Positions 22,108 through 34,480 of a stretch of DNA of 64,000 bases are shown one piece after another. Below the pieces are notes generated by a model. That model searched no databases. It was not told where the DNA came from and saw nothing but the letters and a program-made list of their open reading frames with translations. Where the stretch lies: contig CAJNOL010001430.1 in NCBI GenBank assembly GCA_905250125.1, positions 1 through 64,000 on the forward strand, read 5' to 3'. Position 1 is the stretch's first letter, and each line of letters opens with the position of its first letter. The translations under genes were made by a program, and so were the position numbers. The stretch comes from Rotaria sordida (Eukaryota > Rotifera > Eurotatoria > Philodinida > Philodinidae).

Positions 22108-25100
22108 ATGAATGACCTATCAAATCTAACCGAAATTGGTATTCGTTATTTATCTAATTATTTATTATCTATCGTTTCTAAGCAAAAGATTTATGTACCA
22201 GAGTTATCATGTCTATCACCACGTTTAGGTAATTTATTACTTAAAACGATAGTTAATACCAAACGAATAGATTCATCGAACTCGACCGATTATTTTCTTT
22301 CATTATTTAATAATAGTGGTCAAAAAAAGAGAAAAAAGTAAAAAAAAAACTTTTTTTAAATAAAAATTTGTGTTCTTTTTGTTTTCGTTATTCAGATCAG
22401 AAGTAATTATACAATTAAGTGAACTTTATTTTCGTTCATGTTTATTTATAACAAATAAATCTATATCAAAATATTTATTATCACATGAATTAATTGAAAT
22501 AATTGATTTACGTGATTGTAATATTACATATGAAATATTTCAATTATTAACAAATTATTTTCCTCGTTTAACAACATTATACATTGGACATACAGAAAGT
22601 AAAATTGATGAAAAAATAAATTCAATTGAGTTTTTTCCAACAAATCATATTGATACAAAATGTTTTTTAATTAAACCAAAATTAAAATATCTTTCATTAG
22701 AAGGTATACATAATACAATGTCAAATGGTCCAATTGAAGAAATTTTTTATCATTCATTAACACAATCAAGTGAACAAATACGTTATGTTGATTTATCAAG
22801 AAATTCAGCTATTGAAAATTTAATATATATTGATTGTTTTAAACAAATAAATTCATTAATACTTTATGATATATTACCTAGTGTTATTGAATCATCAATT
22901 GATTCAATATGTTGTTTACAAACATTAGTTTTACTTGATTTATCATTTAATCGTCGTATACAAGAACCACAAAATTATTCAAGACCAACAATAATATTAG
23001 CAAAATTAATACGATCATTACCAAAATTACTTTCATTAGATATAAGTGGTACAAATTTAGCAGGAGCTTTTTCATTTGATCAAAGTGAAGAATTAAATTA
23101 TATAAAAAAAGAACTTTCAATTAATGAACAAGAGTATATGAGAAAGAAGATTTATAATTGATTTTGAATTATGTTGAAAATTGTTTTTTTTTGTCTTTTT
23201 TTAGAAATTTTACAATACAATCAAGTATAGCCGGTTTACTTTTATTAAAACATGAATTAGAATTTCTAGGACTTTTTGATGTTGATGAAAGAGGATCAGC
23301 TAGACGATGGTTACCAGCAAAAAAAGTAAGAATAATTCATTTAAATACTGTCACATGTTGACGTGAGAGTAGAAATGAACAGGAACAACTTTTAATTACT
23401 AGAAGTCGTAACCGGAGAAGGAAGGGTACAGAAGGAAACTCACCGTGAACCAGACTCTCGCACAAAAGACGATCTACAATCAGGTCGTCCCTTCTCTACG
23501 GTCTCCCCTATCCTATTTCACCTCGTAACAATATGATCTGCTAATTTTTATTTCCCTTTCTGCCAGAGAAGTTCACCAATAGGACTTTCGCTAATTTGTG
23601 TATAACTTTATTATTTTAATTAGAGAGATTTGTATTAACTACAAACATGAGTACAAATATCAAGGTATATTTTCATAACACTTGGTATAGTTTTTACAAT
23701 TACTTTACAGTTATATTGTTTCGAGACAATTGATGAAAGTCCGCAAGACTGTCGTCAAACTGTTAGAGGCAGTCTTATTGACGGAAAATAGAATTACTCT
23801 AATATGTTGTGTTGTGTATGAAATGAATAGACCAGATTTAGTATTTCTAATGATAGATGTACTAAGCAAAAGTTAAATGTACATAACATTTGCTATCATT
23901 TATCTACATTCTATTACGCAGAAAGCAGAATATATGCAATACGCGTTTCAGTGAATTAGATGAATGTTTCGAAGGAATAATAATCAATGTAAATTATTCT
24001 ATTATTTTGGAAAATATTATTATTATTATCTTTGTTCTTCAATCCTTCAATTTCTCGTTGATTAGATCATGAAAAAAAGGAACAAATATATGTAGTTGAT
24101 TTATCTAATATTGATGCTTCATATAGGTAGTATCCTACTGAAAAGTGAGATAATTAATTCTGACAGATATTTTTTAGCTTAACATTTACTTTTAGAAAAC
24201 TTTATATCTTTAATTTAGATAACTGGTGAACACAGTGAAGAAATGATAGTAACATCTCTTTCTTATTATATGGAACGACCGAGTATGTTAACACATATTA
24301 TGGCACATTTATTTCGTTTATACAATCATTATACTATTCAAAATCCATTTGATGCTGGAAAGGTTAGATATATTTATTGAAATTCAAAACAAAAATAAAA
24401 AGAAGATTTTGATTAAATTTCTTATATTTAGTTAGTAATGGATGGTATGGAAAAACATTTACATGATCGTAGTCTTCAAACATCGGGTAGTGCATGTTTA
24501 TATTATGTTGTTGATTTATTTCAAACTGAATCAGATATTATGTTGGAAAAATATAATGATTATTTAAAACGATTACTTATTACTATACTTAATGCAATGA
24601 ATGCTCATCTTCAACATTCACCTGTACATAAAACAAAACTTTTTTTTTTAATATATATAAACAACTTTTATAGTATTTTTTTGTTTTATTATATTTAGAT
24701 GATTCGTAATGGTCTATTAACTATATCTCGAATGCAAATGCATGTACCAAATCATATTGTAAGTAGTGATAATGAGATATTTCAATAGTTAAGAATCAAG
24801 TGATGATTAAAAAAAAACCTATATTTGCAATGAAATTGATATTGACAAATTATGGAATTGTATTAGTCAAAAATAGAAGATCAAGGTTGTTTTGGCTTTT
24901 TTCTACGATACTAAATATTTAACTTAGATTCAAATAATGATTTGAATAGCCAATGAAGTTTTCTCTATCAACGGAAATTTCATAGATGGATTATGAGAGA
25001 AAAGTTTCTGAAGAATGAAGCATGGTAATTTTCAGGTATCAGAAGATTGTTAAGAGTAACGGCTTAAAGAACACAAAACTGTGAATAAATTGAGAGGTTG

Positions 25101-26965
25101 TTGTATTTCCTATGATCTTTCTTTAAAAAGTTATACACATTACAAAAAACAATGCTATGATAAGTTTCGCTGATAACTTTTTAAAGAAAGATCGTAGGAA
25201 ATACAACAATCCCATTTTTTATTCATAATTTTGTGTTCTTTAACACATTATTCTTAATAATCTTCTGGAACTTGAAAATTACCGTGTTTGGTTTTTTAGA
25301 AATCATCCTCTTATAGTCTATCTACGAAATTTCGATTGATAGAGAACTTTATTGACTATTCAAACCACTATTTAGATTCAAGTCAAATGCTTAGTATCGT
25401 AGAAAAAAAAATCAAAAATACGTTAATCTGATATTTTTGATTGGTACTGTATTTTTATCTACATACAATTTTGAATTAAAATAGACATGAGAATATTTTA
25501 TATCGAGATTTTCTTTTTTTTTTTGTCATATCAATTTCGTACAACTATTTAATTTTATTATATTAAGAAAATAAACATAATAGATTTGTTTTTTGAATTG
25601 TTTAGATGAATGCTTTTGAACAGACAGTTACTGTACTTATAAAATTTATTTCACTTTATTTAAATGATAGTGTTGTACATGAACAAATTTTACTTCACAA
25701 TGCATTGTCAGTACTTAATCATGTAGCATGTAGTGTTGATGGCCAAGAGAAATTATTTATTGGATATGCTGGTGCTATTGAAGTAAAAAAAAAAAAGAAA
25801 GAAACAAATTTTTATCTTTTTATTTTTTATTGTTTATTTTAAAAAAATTTTTATATTAGGTTGCTGTAGGAATAATTCGTCGGTTTTTAATAAAAAAAAC
25901 TAGCTGTGAAATAGTTGAAGTTGCTTGGACTTTACTATGGAACATAACAGATGAAACACCTGAGAATTGTCGACGATTTATTGAAGATAATAATGGTTTA
26001 CAAACATTTCATGAATGTTTAGATTTATGGTCGGATAAACGTGATCTTGTACGAAATATGTTAGGTTTATTAGGAAATGTTGCTGAAGTAAAAGAATTAA
26101 GACATTATCTTGTTACTCCTTTACATATGGAAAAATTTAGGTTAGAAAAAAAAATTTTCTTAGTTTTTTTTGTTTTTTTAAATTTTGAATTTAAATAGAA
26201 TTTTATTAAAACGATCACAACAAAATGATATTGAAATTCCATATAATTGTGGTGGAATTCTTGCAAATATACTTTCCGATGGACTTGAAGCATGGACAAT
26301 TACTTCAAGTATTGAACAATCTATTGTTAATCAAGAAATTTATGATTCTGTACAAACATGGGATTTACACAGACAACGAACGATTAATTATCGATCATTG
26401 GCACCTATTTTAAGATTATTGAATGAAAATTATCCAAGTGGTTGTATTATGTGGGCGGTTTGGGCAATGACAAATTTAACTACTGTTCTCCGTATGTTTT
26501 GAATATAAATTTTTAGTAGCAAAAAATAGATGATATTTTTAAAAAAAAGACATTTAATTTTTTTTTTTGATTTTCGTAATGAACAGAACAAAACAAAATT
26601 TAAAATTTAATTTCGGTTTTTTTTAAAATGTACATCATCAGTACTTCCAGATTTGAAACTCTAAAACCCTATTCTTCTTATTGTTAATAAATACAATTAT
26701 TGAAACTATTGTTTGTTTTCTTATTTCTAGCGGAGAAATATTGTACATTAGTACGGAATGAAATTGGTGAACCATTACTATCTCAAATTCTATACAGTGA
26801 TAAAATGGGTGAACCAATAAGAAATTTAGCTCAAGCAGCCCTTACGAACGTTCAACGGTAATAATAATCTTCTTAAAGTTTTATAATTTTCATTTTTTTT
26901 TCAATAGTTTTTATGATCCACCAGTTCCCATGGATATTGCCCCAAATGATGGACTTGAAATTTGA
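22108..26965 (+). CDS. ZYG11/ZER1-family substrate receptor of CUL2 E3 ligase
   Basis: Substrate-recognition subunit of a Cullin-2 ubiquitin ligase; vertebrate ZYG11B and ZER1 recognise N-terminal glycine degrons. Exons 22108-22337, 22396-23133, 23205-23325, 24219-24362, 24432-24623, 24699-24758, 25606-25782, 25860-26140, 26199-26491, 26731-26857 and 26908-26965 give 806 aa (ZYG11B 744, ZER1 766). The N-terminus carries a VHL-box-like segment (LSCLSPRLGNLLL) and leucine-rich repeats (LEIIDLRDCN, IRYVDLSRNS, LLSLDISGTNLAG). The C-terminal half is ARM-like, with WTLLWNITDETPENCRRF, GLLGNVAEVKELR, WAVWAMTNLTTV and a close match to the family block NINYRSFEPILRLL (here TINYRSLAPILRLL). Whether it is nearer ZER1 or ZYG11B needs a tree. 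Long introns 3 and 6 carry repeat B and a foldback. It converges on the NRF-like gene. Confidence 0.9.
23395..23590 (+). repeat. Dispersed repeat B, copy 1 (ZYG11/ZER1-like intron 3)
   Basis: Lies in the 893-bp intron 23326-24218. The core at about 23511-23570 matches 28931-28990: ATCCTATTT..CCTC then a T-rich stretch ending TTTCTGCCAGAGAA in both copies. The flanks are more diverged and GC-richer than the surroundings. Confidence 0.7.
24862..25443. repeat. Foldback repeat in ZYG11/ZER1-like intron 6
   Basis: Left arm about 24862-25133 and right arm about 25170-25443 are reverse complements over about 270 bp, with a spacer of about 36 bp. The inner 35 bp (25099-25133 against 25171-25205) differ at only about one position; outer parts are more diverged. 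The host intron is 24759-25605. No ORF, so this is a non-autonomous foldback or MITE-like insertion or an inverted duplication. Confidence 0.85.
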
Positions 26966-27343
26966 TAATTTATATGTAGTTGTTGTTGTTGTTGTTTTTT
27001 TCATACATTTGATGCAACGCACTTTTTTGTTTTTACACGTCAACTTTACCTCTCCTTATTTGTATGTGAACGAACAGTTTCTCGTTTTCTTTTTGTTTTT
27101 TTTTGTAACTTATCCTTGTCCGTGTCTGTATGTTTCTTGTGATATTTTCCTCTTAATCGTGACCAACAATATGTACAGAAAACAAGAAATATCAATGGTT
27201 TTATAAATGTATATGTATAGAGATATAAGTGGGCTATTTTTTTTTCTAAAAAGTTGTAAAAATAAACAACTTTTTTGTTTGCAGTAAAAAGAAAAAGTTA
27301 AAAAGACAAAAAAAAACATATTATTGTTGTTTATTTCATTAAC
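26966..27343. other. Convergent intergenic spacer
   Basis: 378 bp between the stops of the ZYG11/ZER1-like and NRF-like genes. T-rich, with GTTGTTGTTGTTG near 26978 and an AATAAA at about 27259 usable for 3' end formation. No gene seen. Confidence 0.6.
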
Positions 27344-30300
27344 TTATCGTTGACGTTTTGGTAAAATTAATCCAATAAGAACACCAAATGTACGTTCGAA
27401 TACAAGATGTGCTACAAATCCAAGTAATAATGCAAATACTAAATGACCAAAAAATAAATAAAGTAATGTTATATCAGTTGCATGAAATAAATTTTGTTGA
27501 GCAAACATATAATAAACCATAATCATTGGATGTATTAAATAAGTTGTATATGATGTATAAGCAAAAAATGTAAAACCACGCCATGATAATATACTATCAA
27601 TAAGTGGTGCAAGACCTTTATAACATGAAAATATAATCCATGCTATAGCCAATGGCCAAGCAATACGTGATAAAACAAAGTAAAGTACATATACATTAGG
27701 AGGCATTGGTACAGCACCTTCTTCATGATTTCTCCAATTACCAAATATACTTGTTGCCATAAAAGCAATTGTTAATGACCAATAAAATAAATGAAGTAGT
27801 GGATGTAAATGAATTTTCTTTTTATCAGTTTTAAAAAATATATAACCAAGTACAATACCAATAACATACGGACCAGCACGACAATATGGTTTTATATAAG
27901 TATCTACAAAAAAAAAAAGATAAAAACAAATAAATTAATATTTTTTTTTTTTTTGTTTAAATAGAATTTTTTTTCTTGTACCTTCCCATATAGCTTGAAG
28001 TGTAGGAAGAATGTGTCCAACGCGATAAGTATTTGCAATATTAAATCCTAATATACAGGAACTTGCTGCTAAAATTCCAATTAACATAAATGAACCAATT
28101 ACTGGAAAATAATATAATGGTACAATAAGAAGTGGTGCTATAAGAAATAATTGAAAATCATTTGAGACATACCAATAATATCCCAAACATCGTGTACCTT
28201 TTCCTCCTGGTACAAAATTATTAACTAAAAGAAAATAAGCCCACCAATAATCATGACAATCAGCATTTTTCATTGGAAAATTTTCTGTTGTCCATAATGG
28301 TCCTCGACCAATATAAGGTACAACATATATATATAATAAAAATATCATTATATATGGTGGTATAAGACGTAAATAACGTTCAAGATACATCAGTGGCCAA
28401 AAATACCATTTAGGCATACCATTTTTTTTTAACATACGCATTAATGATAATGTAACTAACATAGCACTTATAAGAAAAAATGTATCAACACCATATAATG
28501 CATTAATTATAATTTGTGCATCTACACGTGTTTTTTGTAGATCTAATAAATCAAGTGCATTTTGAGTAAGTAAAAAATAACTTTGATCACCAATATAATT
28601 ATATGTATGACCCCATATGATCCATAACATTGAAAGAACACGAATACCATTTAAACATTTCATTGCACCTAAAATAAATGATTAAATTCATTTTCTCTAT
28701 GACAAATGTACTTATTATACCTCATCGAAAATCTATCTTAGATCTGAATTTCGACATGTTCTAGCTAGGATTGTTGATATTTTTTAGGGATTGAAGGAGC
28801 TAAAAACTCAGCAGAAAGTATTTTCATTCTTAAAGTGTTAGAAGTAGTGATCGACTGGGGAAGAACGAAACCCATTGTGACATGGCTCCTCTCATAACAA
28901 ACTGCCTGCCGCCAGGCCATCCCTCCCATAATCCTATTTACCTCACAAAAACATTATCTGTTTATTTTTATTTCATTTTCTGCCAGAGAAAAGCAAATCG
29001 TACTTCAGAATCCGCTTTTTGTCCAAAGCTACCAAGAAGCTGTAGAAAATTGATAGAAAGTCAGATATTTTTGAGGGAACTCCGCAATCGAGAACCATAG
29101 TTCTAGCTTATATTTTAATTTTTAGAAATTCTAATAGAATTTTGTTTACCTGTATTTGACATTGGTTTAAGGATAGCTGTATACGCTGAAAGTTCAATAG
29201 CAATTCGATGAAATTTATAAATAATACTATTATACCAATCTTTTCGACTTTTTAATACATTAGTTCTGTCAACTTCTGATGAATAACTAATTCCATGTAA
29301 TTGAAGACGATTAGAAAATTGATAGTGATAAGAATTTAAAGCTTTATAAAAAATTCCATGTGGTCGTTCATCTGATGGTGTCAAATTACATAATGTACGA
29401 ATATTTTGTAATGATAATGTACTTATTGTTGCATATGGTTTATTTAATATTGTTCGAAAAAAACAATCATATAATGTTGCTAATATAACAATGACTGTTA
29501 AAATTGTTATAAGTACTAATGTAACATAATAAGCTGCATTTAGTTTAGCTGAACTTTCACATAATACATCATCAACATGTCGAATATTAGTTAATTGATG
29601 AATTGTTAATAATCGAACAGTATTATTAACAACTGATGCTATATCTTCATTTCCACAAAAATCTGGTACACATAAACCAAGATCAATAGCAGCTAATTCT
29701 TCTGGATTACCAGGAAAACCTTCAAGTGAACCACCAGCTAAAGCAAGTAATGATGGTTGAGCACGAACTTTAGCTCGACAATAACGTCCTTGAAATTGAA
29801 ATGAAGATGATTCATTGGAATATTTGACTTTATGACAACTATTCCAATTACCAAGCCAATTTGTATTAGCAGCTAAAAGATTTGCTGGAGGTTTTCCACT
29901 TGCATCAAATAAACGAAGTGCCCAAAGATTTCTTATTGGATCTGTAATTGAATCAAACCATAAACTTAATGCTCTTTTACAATTTTTATCTTTAACATCT
30001 TGAAGATAAATATCATTAATATATGTTTTGGCATTTTTTGGTGCATCATAAAAAAGAAATCCAAGAAGTTTAATAGCAGTGGGACGATTGGCAAAACGTA
30101 TTATATAAGGTTTTAAATCTTTCCAAAAAACACCCGTGGAACCATTTACTGCTAGATTCTGAATTAGTCGATAAAGATCGCTAGTTATATTACTAAAATC
30201 ATCTGAAAAAAGAAGATTCTCTCAATCTTATTGATTAGTTTTTGTTTTCTATAGCTCACTAGGTACCAACGTTGGATTGCCTAGACCAAATAAGATCAAT

Positions 30301-30629
30301 TGTTGAATTCCTAATACAAGCATCCAATCAAGTGTTTCATTGTCATGTATAGTATTAAGAAGTGTTTGTATATCTGTTCTATTTGTCCTTTCACCAAGAA
30401 GAATCAATTCAAGAGCCTCTGTTAAATAACAATATCGACCACCATCTGGTCGACAAGTACTAACCATAGCCCTTGCTTGTTTTCTATCTGGAGAAACTGG
30501 TGATTGATTTTCTGCCTTGATATTCATTATGTTTTGTCCATTATTACATCCAATAAAGAAAATAAGAATGATAAATGTAAAAAACAGAAATTTCATCGAA
30601 GAAATAGATATCGACATCTTACTACACAT
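27344..30629 (-). CDS. NRF-6-like membrane acyltransferase (nose resistant to fluoxetine family)
   Basis: Multipass membrane protein of the NRF-6/acyltransferase-3 family; the C. elegans members affect lipid or drug transport across epithelia, and the biochemical reaction is not established. Four exons, 30629-30260, 30202-29150, 28668-27982 and 27903-27344, give 889 aa. The N-terminus has a hydrophobic signal (MKFLFFTFIILIFFIG), then an extracellular NRF domain with paired Cys (NSCHKVKY, GRYCRAKV, LGLCVPDFCGNED), a first membrane segment (VTLVLITILTVIVILATLF), then the acyltransferase-3 domain starting LNGIRVLSMLWIIWGHTYNY, which contains the family's R-x10-H arrangement, and YGVDTFFLISAMLV, LERYLRLIPPY and LIHPMIMVYY. 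At least ten membrane segments are likely. A later ATG could remove up to 11 residues ahead of the signal peptide. Intron 2 holds repeat B. Confidence 0.93.
28840..29000 (+). repeat. Dispersed repeat B, copy 2 (NRF-like intron 2)
   Basis: Lies in intron 28669-29149 of a minus-strand gene. The core at 28931-28990 matches 23511-23570 in the same plus-strand orientation and ends in the same TTTCTGCCAGAGAA. The flank is GC-richer (CTGCCTGCCGCCAGGCC near 28903), unlike the host gene. Confidence 0.7.
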
Positions 30630-31184
30630 ACGTATGTAATAAGTTTGAATATTCGTTAGTTGTTTCTTTTTTTTTGTGTTGCTATTTTAATGATAAAGAT
30701 AAAATATGTTTTATCTCGTATATTTAAGAAAGAGAGAAGCGCGTGATTTTTATTTATTTAAATGAATCTAAACATCAAGCTACGACAAGATGTGACCATA
30801 TCAAATTCATATAAAGAGAAGGTTTTTTTTTTCTTTTTTTGTTGTTGTTAATGTGCTTGGTGGATAACATTGGTGAAGTATAGATAGTAAGGAGAGAGAA
30901 GAAGCTTCTTTTTTTTTTTTACAGATAATAGTTTATTTTAAGTAAATCTTGATAATAGTAAATAAAACTAAGTAGGTTAATTTTGATTTATGAATTATTT
31001 AATGGATGTATAAATGATAATTTATTTGATAATTAAAAGATATTTTTCGAAGAATTTACGATAACATTGGATAGATTGTTTTCAATGAGTTTGTTCAAGA
31101 AAAACAATATACTATTCTCATTTCTTTGGATAGATTACTTCCGTTTTCTTTTGCTTGATAAAATACAACAATACTTATGAATGA

Positions 31185-31290
31185 AGCCCATCAAGCCGAA
31201 AATTTTTGGGCTCGATTAACAGAGAAATTGCTAATCCAGATCCGACTACGTTCGAGTTCGGAACCAATCCGACGCGTTCTACTATTAAAT
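31185..31290 (-). repeat. Dispersed repeat A, inverted partial copy
   Basis: The reverse complement aligns with 34252-34350: a GGTTCC start, a TCTGTTAATCGA block (TCTCTGTTAATCGAGCCC against TTTCTGTTAATCGAATCC), then AAAATTTT and GACGGACTC-like sequence. Together with 34250-34480 it shows that the family is longer than the part seen in the QDPR intron. Confidence 0.6.
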
Positions 31291-32999
31291 TATTAAGCAT
31301 GATAGTAATACTATAGAATAATTTTCTTCTTGATGAATCTTGACTATCATCAGTTTCAAAATAGAAATTAACAATTGATAAGATTTGCAAAACTAAGATA
31401 ATTTACTTTATGAAGATGTTACATAATTTGTAAAAGAAAATAAATTCAGAGGTATAAGAACAACTTTCGTGAAAAATATAATATTTTACCATTCGAATAT
31501 ATATAAAGGAAAATATTGACACGAAGTAAAATAGCAGTACTATTATACTAATGATTATATTTGTAATTTATATCAAGAAAATGTTATACATTAAAAAAAA
31601 AACATAAGTGTTTAGTTGATTATTAGAATGATTAGAAGCTTTTAGCAGATATATGCAGACGATCCACATTCTAATGGAAAGTATGCCTTATTTTTTGGCG
31701 AGTATGGTTTTATCATAATAGTCGTTAAACGCTATTGATAGGAGTTTTTAGAAAAAAAAATGTCAATAAAACGATGAAAGTTAAGTGAAAGGATTTATTT
31801 TTTGACAGACTCGACGTTTATGTGATGCCAATCATTTTATTGTCTCACATAGTGGATAGTTTTTATCGAACGCGTAGACATGACTTATTTTCTGTCAAAA
31901 ATGAATTTTTTTCATAGAAATTTTAGCTTCCTATACTCAAAAATAAGACTGATGAGAAAAAAGTAAAATTTAGAAAAAAAAAACAGACCATTTCCGATGG
32001 AAAATCGTTGTAGGGGAACCCTTACTCTAAACTTTTATGAAAAAATTCTTAATTTTAAAAATTGTCAAATGGTACATCATTCAATGCAGTTTTCACGTTG
32101 ATTCCAAATATGTCTTTATTTTTCTCTCAAAGTGCTTCTGTAATAAAAAAAAAATACGAAAAACCTTTAAAAATTAAGGTTTTAGAAAAGCTGTGTCTCA
32201 GTTCTGAAGCATTTACGCTAACTGAGTGTATGTTCCAGATATAGAAGAACATGCTTTAAAAGTTTCGTCGATATAGGTTTAGTAGAAAAAAGTAGCGACT
32301 AACTTTACACTGGAGATGTCTTTTCGGAAAACGCTTAGCATAAAAAGAATAATTATTTTTTCAGAATTCAAAATCAAAGAACCAAAAATTTTCTTATAAA
32401 TTAATAGAACAGAAGTCCTAGTTTCAGATTATATAAAATTTATTGTTTAATTCTTTTTAGTTTTCATTAAAAAAAGCATGTTTTTCTTTAAAGATGTTGT
32501 ATTTATGGTTAAGTTTTTCTAATGAATTTAGCAGTTGGGGCAATTTCTTTCTAACCAAAAACCTGATTGTTAATCAAAATGTATAAGTTATTATTGGAGT
32601 CTTGAAAAAGCTCACTTTTATTTTTTCACTTAATGTCCACGTTGTTGCCCATTGTGTCTCATTTTGATATTCTTTTGCTAAATATATAAAATAAATCGTA
32701 AGCAATACTGATTAAATATTATCATGGTAGCTAATTCACCTAACTCAAGGTTTAGTGAATTTTATTGTAACGGGCATAATATTTCAATTTGCCTGAAATT
32801 TAAATTTGTACAAGTTTAATTGCAAATTCGATTCAGATTGAAATAAGCATTCAATAAGTAAATATTAATGTTTGGTTATATTTTGCTCAATTAAATATTC
32901 TATTGTAATATTTTCAATTTTATGCTATTGTTCATGCGCGAATGTTGACAAATGAAACATTATATATTAAGAAATCTTATATGACCACAAATATGGAAG

Positions 33000-33107
33000 C
33001 ACACTTCGTTCAGTAAAGAAGGTGTGAGTGACCACGTCGCTTGCCAAAACGGGACTTTCTGGCAGCGATCGCCTCTGCGTCATCCGTATCTCGTTTTTTA
33101 GACGCAG
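33000..33107. ncRNA. Candidate structured RNA or element: three consecutive hairpins
   Basis: A GC-richer island (about half G+C) in very AT-rich DNA. It folds by eye into CACACTTC/GAAGGTGTG (33000-33007 with 33018-33026), GC-TGCCA/TGGCA-GC (33039-33046 with 33060-33066) and CTGCGTC/GACGCAG (33075-33081 with 33101-33107). I compared it from memory with U1-U12 snRNAs, tRNA and SRP RNA and saw no match. The strand is unknown, and it could be a repeat fragment. Confidence 0.3.
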
Positions 33108-34249
33108 TGCACTTCTTTGGCTTTTAGACAAATTTTAGCTGAAATTAACATGAATTCTTTCAAATACAAATATATGCTCGAAGAATATGTATGTGATTTC
33201 GTCATTATTGCATAGAAACAATGATATAGAGAATACATCACAAAGGAAGTAGATCGTCGAACATATTTAATATTTTTCTAATTCAATAATATATGTTTCA
33301 GTGCCAATAGCATCACGTAGAAAATTTTAAACTTTTCGAAATCAAATGGAGTTTATCATTCGATTTCATTATCATTCCGGTAAAGAATACTAGAACAAGT
33401 ATTGAAAATATGATTTTTTCAATATGATTGAATATTTTTCAATTTATTTCAAAATATTAATTTGGATACATTTCTAATTAAAATGTTCTCGAACATATTT
33501 ATTAGTAGCAAACATTTTCGGAATTGTTTCTTGTTTCAGATTCGCATCGCAATTGAATGAGTTTGTTTTTGTTTGTCGCAACTCTTTATATGACAGTTTC
33601 TAAATAATACAGCGTCATAAATAATGATTCACTTATAATTTTGTTCTTTTAGTTCAAAAACAAAAATATATAACTAACGCATACAAAAGTATTAGGCATA
33701 CTCTTGTAACCGGATAATATTACAATTGAAAATATAAGACGATAATCAAAAGCGAGAAATTAAAAAAACAACGTGTAAAAAAGCGTACCTTTTAAACTTT
33801 TATAAAAAATCCTTTCGGTGAGAAACAAACGAGCTGATGAAAATTGATGATTTCAAACCTCTTTTTCGTTGGAAAAAACAAATTTTTAACGCGTAAGAAT
33901 GAATAAAAGATAAGCAATCAAAACGAGTAAGCACTCTATTTGCAATCTTTCATTGACGAACAACAAAGAAAAGAAAATGTTTTTTTCATCATGGTGCCTT
34001 TCCGACTTCTCATGTTCGAAATTGTATAATTTCGTTACCTTTATGATGCAAAATAAACGGTGTATATTAGTATTGAGTGTATTTGCTCAAGTTATCAATA
34101 TATTCTACTTAGAATTCTCTGTCATCAATACATACCTAGCTGGCATAATATTCGTCTTGGATGATTACTGCCAAATACTGATATAAAAGAGAATGCTACA
34201 GAATGGCTAAATTCATCGAAAACAACAACACTCTTGACTAGAGCAAATC

Positions 34250-34480
34250 GAGTTGGTTCCAAATCTGAGTCCGGTCAGATCGGGATCAGAAACTTTTCTG
34301 TTAATCGAATCCAGATTCGAAAATTTTGGTCTCGACGGACTCTAGTCGTCTTAGTAATGTATAGGGTGCGCTAGTTACTGAATACAAAAAAAACTGGAAC
34401 AAAAACTGTCTCGTACCTTTACGTTGACTATCCAATTCCGATTAGAAAATTTCGTTCAGAGGAATAAGGTACGGTTCGAT
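34250..34480 (+). repeat. Dispersed repeat A, copy 2 (longest)
   Basis: Its 3' part (34295-34480) matches 20296-20486 and its 5' part (34252-34350) matches the inverted copy at 31185-31290. CTGAGTCCGGTCAGATC at 34266 is similar to the reverse complement of 3043-3060 in a CHTF18 intron. This is the best reference copy in the window. Confidence 0.7.

Noticed and set aside
24066..24122. Exon-like open stretch (HEKKEQIYVVDLSNIDASY) inside the ZYG11/ZER1-like gene
   Set aside because: It cannot be joined in frame to either neighbour. Skipping it gives AKK-ITGEHSEE at a phase 0 junction that matches the family and keeps the total CDS in frame.
32999..33140. Calling the hairpin cluster a spliced-leader RNA gene
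   Set aside because: The layout is suggestive, but there is no GT donor after a short leader and no convincing Sm site (only AAATTTTAG downstream), so the label would be guesswork.
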